From: Candidatus Syntrophocurvum alkaliphilum
GTDB taxonomy: Bacteria > Bacillota > Syntrophomonadia > Syntrophomonadales > Syntrophomonadaceae
DNA length: 64,000 nucleotides
Assembly (NCBI RefSeq): GCF_009734445.1
Contig: NZ_CP046457.1
Span: 1,606,001 to 1,670,000 of the forward strand
Reading direction: 5' to 3'
Shown here piece after piece: positions 35,808 to 43,421 of this stretch; the first letter of the stretch is position 1; each line of letters starts with the position of its first letter. The notes below the pieces were generated by a model, which saw nothing but the letters and a program-made list of their open reading frames with translations, was not told the origin of the DNA and did no database searches. The translations under genes and the position numbers were made by a program.

Positions 35808-36992
35808 ATGTTTTTCACATTTCTCTCAAAAGAAAATGTTCACAAATTAGATACTTCAGTAATGTTTGAATATTCTCCAGAGCAAGTTTTATTTTATTAC
35901 TACAATTCGTATATAAATATAAGTTTAAGCTCATATAATAACTTAAAAAATTATTGCTTAGAAGAAGATTATTCAAACAACTGTATCTATGAATGGATTT
36001 GTTTTTTAGATGAGGATATTAAGGCTATGGAAGATTTAGTTGCTTTTGAACAAAATGATTTTCTTGATTACATTGGACCTTATTATTACTTAAAGACTAA
36101 CACACGAGTATACTTTTCTAAAACCGATTCAATAGAATCAGAACGTTTGACAGCAAAAGACTTAGATACTATCTTAGGGTTACATGTTACCCCTGAAACT
36201 AATATTGAAGCTCACCAATACAATAAAACTCGAAAAAACAATAGAAAAAACCCTCGCGGTAAATCAGAACTAATAAAAGATATTAATATGTGTTTAACTT
36301 CATTAAATGAAATAGAAAAAATTAATAAACACATAAACTATTTAAACAAAATATTAGAACAAAGAAACCAAATAATAAATCAAGAAGTTATTTCGCCTTT
36401 GGAACCTGATACTTTACCACTTAAACCAGAAAAAAGTGAAGATCCTGAGCCTCAAGAAAAAAGTAAGTTTTTATCTTTTCCACGTTTTAAACAAAAACAA
36501 GTATATCGTGATGGTTCACAATATAACCATGATATGAAGGTTTATATTATCCGTTATCGCGAATATGAAAAAGCATGTGACCGTTATAAAAAGGCCTTAG
36601 GCGATTGGAAAGAAGCCGAAAAGGAGTTTGAGAACAATAGTTTATCTGATATATATGACTTAGAAGCAAAGTTAAAGTCTACAAACAAAACTTTAAAGAT
36701 TTATAATTCAATCTTAAAAAAATCATTTATTCATACAGATTATCAAGACTTAGTTACTTTAAACACCTTTAAAAATTATTTAGAAACTGGTAGAGCTAAT
36801 GACATTCAAGATTGTATGAATCTTTATGAAGAAGAAAGACATTGGACAGAAATAAAGCTAAGTCAGGAGAGAATAGAGAATACTATCTATATGTTGCAAA
36901 ATGATCATGAATATATTAAATTAGCAGATAATAAAGTAAATGATTTAATAAGCAAAATTAATAATAAAAATAAAGTAATGGTAGAAGCCTAA
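35808..36992 (+). CDS. Uncharacterised protein, 394 residues, coiled-coil rich
   Basis: I do not recognise this protein. ATG follows AAAGGAGG. The first 110 residues are rich in Tyr, Phe and acidic residues (PEQVLFYYYNSYINISLSSY), with no signal peptide or membrane helix. Residues about 150-190 and 245-320 look like coiled coils, separated by a Pro/Glu/Lys linker (PLEPDTLPLKPEKSEDPEPQ). The C-terminal third is helical and charged. Cytoplasmic and structural or scaffold-like by appearance. It converges on the equally unknown gene at 37022 and shares its terminator region. Base composition is like its neighbours. Confidence 0.75.
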   Translation: MFFTFLSKENVHKLDTSVMFEYSPEQVLFYYYNSYINISLSSYNNLKNYCLEEDYSNNCIYEWICFLDEDIKAMEDLVAFEQNDFLDYIGPYYYLKTNTRVYFSKTDSIESERLTAKDLDTILGLHVTPETNIEAHQYNKTRKNNRKNPRGKSELIKDINMCLTSLNEIEKINKHINYLNKILEQRNQIINQEVISPLEPDTLPLKPEKSEDPEPQEKSKFLSFPRFKQKQVYRDGSQYNHDMKVYIIRYREYEKACDRYKKALGDWKEAEKEFENNSLSDIYDLEAKLKSTNKTLKIYNSILKKSFIHTDYQDLVTLNTFKNYLETGRANDIQDCMNLYEEERHWTEIKLSQERIENTIYMLQNDHEYIKLADNKVNDLISKINNKNKVMVEA

Positions 36993-37014
36993 TATAAAAA
37001 GGCTTCTATTTTTT
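36982..37014. terminator. Terminator overlapping a stop codon
   Basis: Stem TAGAAGCC / GGCTTCTA with an 11-base loop, then TTTTTT. The 5' arm contains the last codons of the gene at 35808. Bidirectional use is possible, since the facing gene ends at 37022. Confidence 0.8.
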
Positions 37015-37021
37015 ACTTCTT

Positions 37022-38785
37022 TTAATAATTTAATTTAACCATTCCTTTTAATTTAAGTGACAATATTAATGATACTGCATCCTTAAAACAAGATCGCATT
37101 AATTCTATTTTTTCATTATCATTAACCGGTATCGGCTCACTTTTAAATGGATGGATATAAAGGTTCCTTAAACTATGTATTATTAATAATAATCCTATCA
37201 ATTCATATAACCCTTCATCTACATTTTCTTTTTGTATAACACCCAAAAATAACATCCAAGCAGCTGTATTAATATCTTCTGGTTTTTCATTAATATATGG
37301 AATATTGCAAAATGTATAAAAATTAGATGGATGACAATTCTGTAAATACGTTAGCAAATCCGGATTTTTATTTTCTATTTTATTAACAATATTATCGAAA
37401 CACTCCGTATAAGCACTATTTTTAACATTCTCTCTAATTTCTCTTATTTTACTTATACCTATATCATTAATAGAAACAGCTTTCTTTACTAACGATTCAA
37501 CTACATTTACATAATTAAGTAATATGTATGCATCGTTGGTTATAACATTACTAAGTTTATTATTATTATAAATTTGATATATTACTTCTGTATCAACTAC
37601 TAATTTATAGTGAAGGATACTTTCAGGTACAGTTTTCAAATCATAAAGTACCGGAATTTCTCTGATAATATAATTTTCAATATGTTCAGTAACATCTGGA
37701 CTTAAATTTTCAAACACCATTTTTTTAACTTTATATATTTTTTCTAAGATATCTTGCCAACGTTTTTCCAATAAAATATCTTGCCATGCTATTGTCACAA
37801 GTAAACCACTTGATTCATCTTTCAGTTCGGTTATATCGGTTATTTTTTCTTCAAGCCTTTTTATTAATAAATTACTTTCATTTTTGCACATATCTAGTAA
37901 AGTAGTAATATCTTCTTCTAAATCAATAAACACGCTCGACAATTTTGAGGTAGTCATTTGCATTTGTCCAACCATATCTGCAGAATGATCTTCCATTTCT
38001 TGGTTGATTGTATTCTCAAATTCTTGCATTCTACTCTCTATTGATTGTTCAATTATTGAGTTAAATTGATCGCCTAATGTGTAGATATTGATATATTCAA
38101 TTAATTCTAGTCCTTCTTCTTGAGTGTTTAATTGCTCTATTAAAAGTTCATTTACATAACCATAGAAAATTTCCTTTTCCTTTTCTAGTATTTGCTTTAA
38201 TTCTGTTGATTTTTTATGTAAATATCTATCAATACTATTAACAGCTTTTTCTCTACTGCTAAAAACCTCATTGACTAGTCTTATTACATATGCATTATTG
38301 TTTTCTATAGATTCTAATATTTTTGTTCGCTCATCATTATAACTATAAACTAATTGTATAGTTGTTCTTATTCCGTTTGATTTTTCATTAACCTTTTGTA
38401 AAAAGTTTATATAATCCTGCCATAGCCATTCACTGCCTTTAATTATTTCTTTTTGTAAATTAGTTAAAAATAATTGCATATAATTATCTACTTTGCGATT
38501 AAAAATATCTTCACAGATTGGTTTTATTTGTTCCATTAAATCATTAACATTAACCTCTACTTCTTCTATTATTTCTTGTTCAGTAACTAAAGGTAAACTA
38601 GCAATAAATTTTATTATCATTAAACCAGCTATAACCAATAGTATAGTTAAGAAAAAATATGTCCATTCGAACCCTCTATAAACAAATGTAATAAGTGCAA
38701 TATTCAACATAAACAAAACCCAAATACTCATCCAAAGATAAGAATTATTCACTATACTTACCCTCAAACGATATATATCAAACAT
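37022..38785 (-). CDS. Uncharacterised membrane-anchored coiled-coil protein
   Basis: 587 residues from ATG 38785, preceded by a run of G (GGGGGGGA) at a good distance; an upstream ATG at 38812 is less likely. Two membrane helices at about 15-34 and 41-60, then an acidic helix (EQEIIEEVEVNVNDLMEQI) and a long cytoplasmic part with coiled coils (about 90-330; for example MVGQMQMTTSKLSSVFIDLE). A region with two QDIL repeats (TIAWQDILLEKRWQDILEKI) follows and the last 200 residues are helical. It resembles the architecture of a receptor or cell-envelope scaffold without a known output domain. Family unknown. Confidence 0.72.
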   Translation of the reverse strand: MFDIYRLRVSIVNNSYLWMSIWVLFMLNIALITFVYRGFEWTYFFLTILLVIAGLMIIKFIASLPLVTEQEIIEEVEVNVNDLMEQIKPICEDIFNRKVDNYMQLFLTNLQKEIIKGSEWLWQDYINFLQKVNEKSNGIRTTIQLVYSYNDERTKILESIENNNAYVIRLVNEVFSSREKAVNSIDRYLHKKSTELKQILEKEKEIFYGYVNELLIEQLNTQEEGLELIEYINIYTLGDQFNSIIEQSIESRMQEFENTINQEMEDHSADMVGQMQMTTSKLSSVFIDLEEDITTLLDMCKNESNLLIKRLEEKITDITELKDESSGLLVTIAWQDILLEKRWQDILEKIYKVKKMVFENLSPDVTEHIENYIIREIPVLYDLKTVPESILHYKLVVDTEVIYQIYNNNKLSNVITNDAYILLNYVNVVESLVKKAVSINDIGISKIREIRENVKNSAYTECFDNIVNKIENKNPDLLTYLQNCHPSNFYTFCNIPYINEKPEDINTAAWMLFLGVIQKENVDEGLYELIGLLLIIHSLRNLYIHPFKSEPIPVNDNEKIELMRSCFKDAVSLILSLKLKGMVKLNY

Positions 38786-38816
38786 TACAAATCCCCCCCA
38801 ACCCATTATCATTTGT

Positions 38817-39611
38817 TTAAAACGATGAAGTTAAATAAACAAATGACATATAAGCAAAAATCACAGTAAACAATAGCCTAAAAATTAATGGACTAATAAA
38901 TGACGAAATTTTAACTCCGATTTGAGCTCCAATAATCGTACCTATTCCTAGTAGTATTGCGGCTTGGATATCTACAAATCCTTGCATTAATTTTATAGCT
39001 CCCCCAAAAGCAGTTATCGGAAACATCGCCAGCAATGTAGTTCCAACAGCAACAGATGGAGATAGGGAAAGTATCCAAAGTATAGCTGGAACTAATATAA
39101 AACCTCCACCTAACCCCAACATTCCAGTAAGGCAACCTGTAACAATGCCTAGTATAAATAAAGGATATAAAAATTGTTTGTTGGTTTTTACTTTATTTAA
39201 TAAATCGTTGTTTGTTTTTGCATTATAAATTTTCCATTCTTTATACGATTCATAAGCCATTCGTATACACATACCAAAAAACAATATACCTAATAACAGG
39301 GTTAATATGCTTACATCTTCAGTGAAATACTCCTTAAAAACAAAGGAACCCACGATTATACCTATTAATCCACCAGCACCTATAGTGATAGCTTTTTTAA
39401 CTAAAACATTTCCAGCTCTATAGTGTCCATAAGCACCTGAAATAGAGGTAAAGACAATAGCCACTAAAGTAGTTCCAACTGCAGTCAGTGGCTCAAATCC
39501 TAATAATAATTGAATTGCTGGAAGCATAATAATGCCACCACCAAGACCTAGAATTGCTCCTAAGATCCCTGCTAATATTCCTGTTATAATCAGGTAAATT
39601 ATTAACCCCAT
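38817..39611 (-). CDS. Sulfite exporter TauE/SafE (TSUP) family permease
   Basis: 264 residues from ATG 39611, with AAAGGTGG upstream; the longer frame to 39701 runs into a repeat fragment and is unlikely. About eight membrane segments in two related halves, each starting with the TSUP motif: GAILGLGGGIIMLPAIQLLL and GMLGLGGGFILVPAILWILS. Transports sulfur-containing or organic anions in other bacteria; substrate here unknown. Stands 31 bases upstream of the unknown membrane protein on the same strand. Confidence 0.88.
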   Translation of the reverse strand: MGLIIYLIITGILAGILGAILGLGGGIIMLPAIQLLLGFEPLTAVGTTLVAIVFTSISGAYGHYRAGNVLVKKAITIGAGGLIGIIVGSFVFKEYFTEDVSILTLLLGILFFGMCIRMAYESYKEWKIYNAKTNNDLLNKVKTNKQFLYPLFILGIVTGCLTGMLGLGGGFILVPAILWILSLSPSVAVGTTLLAMFPITAFGGAIKLMQGFVDIQAAILLGIGTIIGAQIGVKISSFISPLIFRLLFTVIFAYMSFVYLTSSF

Positions 39612-39705
39612 GTATAAATAAACCACCTTTGTTAGGCTATGGTTATATCTTATATCTTTTACATAAAACCGTACAGATGCGACAATAATAGTTTGCCGCA
39701 TCTTA

Positions 39706-39733
39706 TGTTGTAGTTACTTTTTGCAGCAGAATC
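39706..39733 (-). repeat. Fragment of the dispersed repeat (one end only)
   Basis: 28 bases identical, in inverse orientation, to the left end of the copy at 35386. The inner part is missing; next to it a different hairpin (AGATGCG ... CGCATCT, 39675-39704) stands. It lies four bases beyond the stop of the gapN-like gene. Confidence 0.8.
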
Positions 39734-39737
39734 TTTA

Positions 39738-41351
39738 CTAAAATCTTAAAAACTCTGATTTATCGCTTGCTAAAACATTGCAAAATAGTTCTTTTCCTTG
39801 TTCATTAGCTACTACTAAAGATCTAATAGAAAAACATCTAAGTGCATCTGAAACAGATAGTGTACCTTCTCCAGAATTTTTCCGTCCAGTAAATGGCAGT
39901 TCATCAGGTCCTCGCCTACATTGTGCATTCAAATTTATCCTAGATACTTGATTTACTAATATATCTATTAAAGGAGCTGCAAAATCTGTAGATTTTGTAA
40001 ATATGCTAGCTTGTTGCCCATAATCACTTTCTATTAAATACTCCACAATCTCGTTAATATCACTAAATGAGCTAATAGGTATAATAGGTCCAAATTGTTC
40101 AACATGATATAATTGCATTTCCTTTGTGACTGGATAAACAACAGCTGGATAAAAAATATTTCCTATATTATTACCTCCACCTTTATTAACAACCTTTCCT
40201 CCTTTTTCTATAGCATCTTCAACTAAACCTTTTAAATAATCTATTTTACCCGCCTCAGGTAGAGGTGTTATCAAAACATCTTTCTCCCATGGCATTCCAC
40301 ATTTGATTTTGTCTAATTCATCACATAATTTAGTTAAAAATTTTTCTTTTATATTATTATGAACCCATAAATGTTTAATAGAAGTACATCTTTGACCATT
40401 AAACTCTAAAGCACCTTTTAAACATTCTTCAACAGCTAAATCTAAATCAGCATCAGATAAAATGAAAGCTGAATTTTTTGCTTCTAAACCTAATATAGTT
40501 CTTAATCTATTAGGGTATGGATGTTGTTTAATTAAAAGATTGGCAACTTTAGTTGAGCCAATAAATCCAAGAACATCTATTTTACCGCTCTTAATAATGG
40601 GACTAATTATTTCTTCCCCATTGCCATTAATTATATTTATAACACCAGGAGGAAATGCTTTTGCAAAATCCTCCAATAAGGTTAAAGTGCATAATGAACC
40701 ATAATCCGGTGGTTTAACAATTGCCGTATTCCCCATAATTAATGCCGGAATCAACATCGCAAATGTTTCATTTAAAGGATAATTAAATGGCCCCATACAT
40801 AAGGTTGTTCCTAATGGACACCTTCTAATTTGAGCTATAAACCCATAAATTGTTTTTATATCACTAGTATCATCATGAATCATCCGCAATGTATTTATGG
40901 TATTTTCAATATACTTTACTGTTCTTTTAAATTCATCTTGGCAATCTTGATAACTCTTTGCTATTTCCCACATTTCAATTATAGCAAAGTTTTTTTCTTT
41001 CTTTTTAATCAATGAAAGAAAATATTCCATATATTCGATTCTTTTTTCAACCGGCATAGTAGCCCATTCACCTATTCCTAATTGATAGGCTTTATTAGCT
41101 GAATTCAATGCACTAATTGCTTCAAATTCTGTTAATAAAGGTCTCTCACCTAACTCAATCTGCTTAGTCTGTAAGCCTTCTTTTAATACAATAGGAGAAG
41201 TAATCTTTTGGGTTTTACCTTCCCATTTATAAACCTGACCATCAAGCAAATAGTTTAACCCATGATTTATTTTGGAAACAATAGTGTTTTCTAGCATAAA
41301 TTCTTTAGGCACATTAGTTGTTTCGACATTTTTACCATCCATTGTAAGCAA
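39738..41351 (-). CDS. gapN: Non-phosphorylating NADP-dependent glyceraldehyde-3-phosphate dehydrogenase (GapN-like)
   Basis: 537 residues from TTG 41351 with AAAGGAG nine bases upstream; an in-frame ATG three codons later has no site. Aldehyde dehydrogenase fold: the GPFNYPLNETFAMLIPALIM segment with N190, KPPDYG, E290 in LGLEAKN (general base) and C322 in FNGQRCTSIK (nucleophile). The extended N-terminus and the MGPFNYPLNETF block are typical of plant/archaeal-type GapN. It oxidises GAP directly to 3-phosphoglycerate, making NADPH and bypassing a substrate-level ATP. Other aldehyde substrates cannot be excluded. Confidence 0.82.
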   Translation of the reverse strand: MLTMDGKNVETTNVPKEFMLENTIVSKINHGLNYLLDGQVYKWEGKTQKITSPIVLKEGLQTKQIELGERPLLTEFEAISALNSANKAYQLGIGEWATMPVEKRIEYMEYFLSLIKKKEKNFAIIEMWEIAKSYQDCQDEFKRTVKYIENTINTLRMIHDDTSDIKTIYGFIAQIRRCPLGTTLCMGPFNYPLNETFAMLIPALIMGNTAIVKPPDYGSLCTLTLLEDFAKAFPPGVINIINGNGEEIISPIIKSGKIDVLGFIGSTKVANLLIKQHPYPNRLRTILGLEAKNSAFILSDADLDLAVEECLKGALEFNGQRCTSIKHLWVHNNIKEKFLTKLCDELDKIKCGMPWEKDVLITPLPEAGKIDYLKGLVEDAIEKGGKVVNKGGGNNIGNIFYPAVVYPVTKEMQLYHVEQFGPIIPISSFSDINEIVEYLIESDYGQQASIFTKSTDFAAPLIDILVNQVSRINLNAQCRRGPDELPFTGRKNSGEGTLSVSDALRCFSIRSLVVANEQGKELFCNVLASDKSEFLRF

Positions 41352-41688
41352 TGACTTTTACTCCTTTCATAACCTATTTAAATTAGTATTAAATATATTT
41401 ATATTCGTCATGCATTTGCGTTTGATATAAATATATTTTATGCAAATTATAAACGAAAGTCCTATACAAATTTACATAATGTTTATATAATAAAAAAGTA
41501 AAATCGCAGTAAAAAACTCAGTATGTCTTTAACATGATGCCAACCATACGCACTAAGCACCTATTCACTACAATATACAAATTTTAATAATTTTATTTGA
41601 GTCTTGTAGCACCTTTGTTGAATAATATTTGTTAAACCAAAGTAGTTTTGTAAAATATACTCATATTTTTTAAAAGGAGGTGAATAGG
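41352..41688. other. Intergenic region between divergent gapN and hydC
   Basis: Holds promoters for both directions. TATACT at 41656-41661 is a good -10 for hydC but its -35 is poor. A 14-bp inverted repeat at 41391-41438 lies near gapN. TTGTTAA at 41629-41635 matches one half of a Rex operator only; the other half is not recognisable. No gene seen. Confidence 0.5.
41391..41438. repeat. 14-bp perfect inverted repeat upstream of gapN
   Basis: AAATATATTTATAT (41391-41404) and its exact inverse ATATAAATATATTT (41425-41438) separated by 20 bases. Made only of A and T, so chance is possible; the position 40 bases before the gapN start suggests an operator or leader hairpin. Confidence 0.4.
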
Positions 41689-42135
41689 TTGACTAAATAC
41701 GCAAATCTAATTAATGACTTAAAAGAAAAGAAGGGAGGTATTATAGAAGCTTTTCATGCTATTGAAAAGGAATATAGCTACCTCCCTGAAGACGCTATTG
41801 TTGAAGCAGCAAAGACTTTCAATGTATCTACTGCTGAAGCATATGGTGTAGCTACCTTCTACTCTATGTTTTCCGTTAAACCCCGTGGTAAAAATGTAAT
41901 CCGTTTATGTGAAAGTGCTCCTTGTCACATTGCTGGAGCTGATGAAGTTTTTGATGCATTAAAAAGAGAACTAGGAATTGATGTAGGCGAAAGCACTGAA
42001 GATGGACTATTTGCACTTGAGTTAACTGAATGTGTTGGACAATGCCAAGCAACACCTGTAATAACTATTAACGGCAAAGCATATTTAGATGTTAATCCAG
42101 CAAAAATACCTGAAATATTAGCAGAATATAAATAA
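41689..42135 (+). CDS. hydC: NADH-dependent [FeFe] hydrogenase subunit HydC (NuoE-like)
   Basis: 148 residues from TTG 41689 with AAGGAGGT seven bases upstream; the earlier GTG at 41680 lies in the ribosome site. Thioredoxin-like [2Fe-2S] subunit: a helical N-terminus (KGGIIEAFHAIEKEYSYLPE), GVATFYSMFSVKPRGKN, then the four Cys ligands as CESAPC and CVGQC. It passes electrons between the flavin subunit and HydA. First gene of hydC-hydB-hydA. The gap to hydB is 39 bases. Confidence 0.93.
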   Translation: MTKYANLINDLKEKKGGIIEAFHAIEKEYSYLPEDAIVEAAKTFNVSTAEAYGVATFYSMFSVKPRGKNVIRLCESAPCHIAGADEVFDALKRELGIDVGESTEDGLFALELTECVGQCQATPVITINGKAYLDVNPAKIPEILAEYK

Positions 42136-42174
42136 AATAGTGTTAATTTTTCCGAAGGGAGGAGAAGAAAAGAA

Positions 42175-43398
42175 ATGGCAGAAGAAATGCGCATAGTGTT
42201 GCGTAACTATGGTAAAATTAATCCTCTAAAAATTGATGATTATATTGCTCAGGGAGGATATAAACCATACGACAAAGCCTGCAACATGGATGCTTTTGAA
42301 TTAATCCAAGAGGTAAAAAGCGCTAACCTAAGAGGACGTGGGGGAGCAGGATTTAACTGTGGCCAAAAGTGGCAGTTTGCCCACCAAGCTCAAGCAGATC
42401 AAAAATATGTAGTTTGTAATGCAGATGAAGGTGAACCTGGCACTTATAAAGATCGAATGATTATGGAAAATGACCCTCATGCCCTATTAGAAGGAATGGC
42501 AATTTGCGGTTATGCAATTGGTGCAACTAAAGGGTATATATATTGTAGAGGAGAATATCCACAAGTTGTAACAATACTAAACACTGCTATAGACCAAGCG
42601 CAAGAAAAAGGGGTATTTAAGAACTTTGATGTTGAAGTAAGAACTGGAGCCGGTGCATACGTTTGTGGTGAAGAGACTGCACTTATTGAATCATTAGAAG
42701 GTAATAGAGGAGAACCTAGGTACAAACCTCCATATCCACCAAGTGAAGGACTATGGGGCAAACCTACAATAGTAAATAATGTTGAAACATTTGCTAATAT
42801 ACCAATAATAGTTGAAAAAGGCGGGGACTGGTATGCATCAATTGGTACACCAGCATATCCTGGAACTAAAATATTAACATTAACCGGCGACATTAATAAC
42901 CGCACATTTTTTGAAGTTCCTACAAATACAACCCTAAGAGAAGTTATTTATAAATATGGTGGTGGCATACCTGGAGGTAAAAAATTCAAAGCTGTTCAAA
43001 CTGGCGGAACTTCCGGAGCCTTTATTCCTGAAAATTTATTGGATACACCAATAGCTTTTGATTCCATGAGTGAAATAGGAGCGGTTTTAGGTTCAGGTGC
43101 AGTTTTTGTACTTGATGAAACCCGTGATATTGTAGATGTAGCATGTCGTATATCTAAATTTTTTGAACATGAGTCCTGTGGTAAATGCGCTCCTTGTAGA
43201 GAAGGTACTATGAGAATTTATGATTTAATGACAAAAATTAATGGTGGTAAGGGATCTAAATCTGATACAGCACTTCTTAATAAACTTGGCAGAGTAATGT
43301 CTTACTCATGTTTTTGTGGACTTGGTCAAGCAGCTCCCGCCCCAGTACTTAGTACCATTAAGCATTTCCAGGCCGACTATGATGCTAAATTAATGTAG
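42175..43398 (+). CDS. hydB: NADH-dependent [FeFe] hydrogenase flavin subunit HydB (NuoF-like)
   Basis: 407 residues. FMN/NADH domain with GRGGAGF at 54-60, CNADEGEPGTYKDRMIMEND and CRGEYPQ; SLBB-like segment, then the [4Fe-4S] motif with C335, C338, C341 (ESCGKCAPCREG) and C381. The protein lacks the N-terminal thioredoxin-like domain and the C-terminal two-cluster ferredoxin domain present in electron-bifurcating HydB of Thermotoga (about 600 residues). This short form is reported for the NADH-only hydrogenase of Syntrophomonas wolfei, so simple NADH-linked activity is the better guess. Oxidises NADH or reduces NAD+. Confidence 0.93.
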   Translation: MAEEMRIVLRNYGKINPLKIDDYIAQGGYKPYDKACNMDAFELIQEVKSANLRGRGGAGFNCGQKWQFAHQAQADQKYVVCNADEGEPGTYKDRMIMENDPHALLEGMAICGYAIGATKGYIYCRGEYPQVVTILNTAIDQAQEKGVFKNFDVEVRTGAGAYVCGEETALIESLEGNRGEPRYKPPYPPSEGLWGKPTIVNNVETFANIPIIVEKGGDWYASIGTPAYPGTKILTLTGDINNRTFFEVPTNTTLREVIYKYGGGIPGGKKFKAVQTGGTSGAFIPENLLDTPIAFDSMSEIGAVLGSGAVFVLDETRDIVDVACRISKFFEHESCGKCAPCREGTMRIYDLMTKINGGKGSKSDTALLNKLGRVMSYSCFCGLGQAAPAPVLSTIKHFQADYDAKLM

Positions 43399-43421
43399 GA
43401 AAGAGCAAAGGAGTGAATTAA

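Noticed and set aside
35808-38785. The unknown pair as a toxin-antitoxin or phage-defence system
   Set aside because: The genes converge rather than form an operon and show no nuclease, ATPase or other effector motif; left as unknown.
39612-39701. An N-terminal extension of the TSUP permease
   Set aside because: It would translate a hairpin next to the repeat fragment and lacks a ribosome site.
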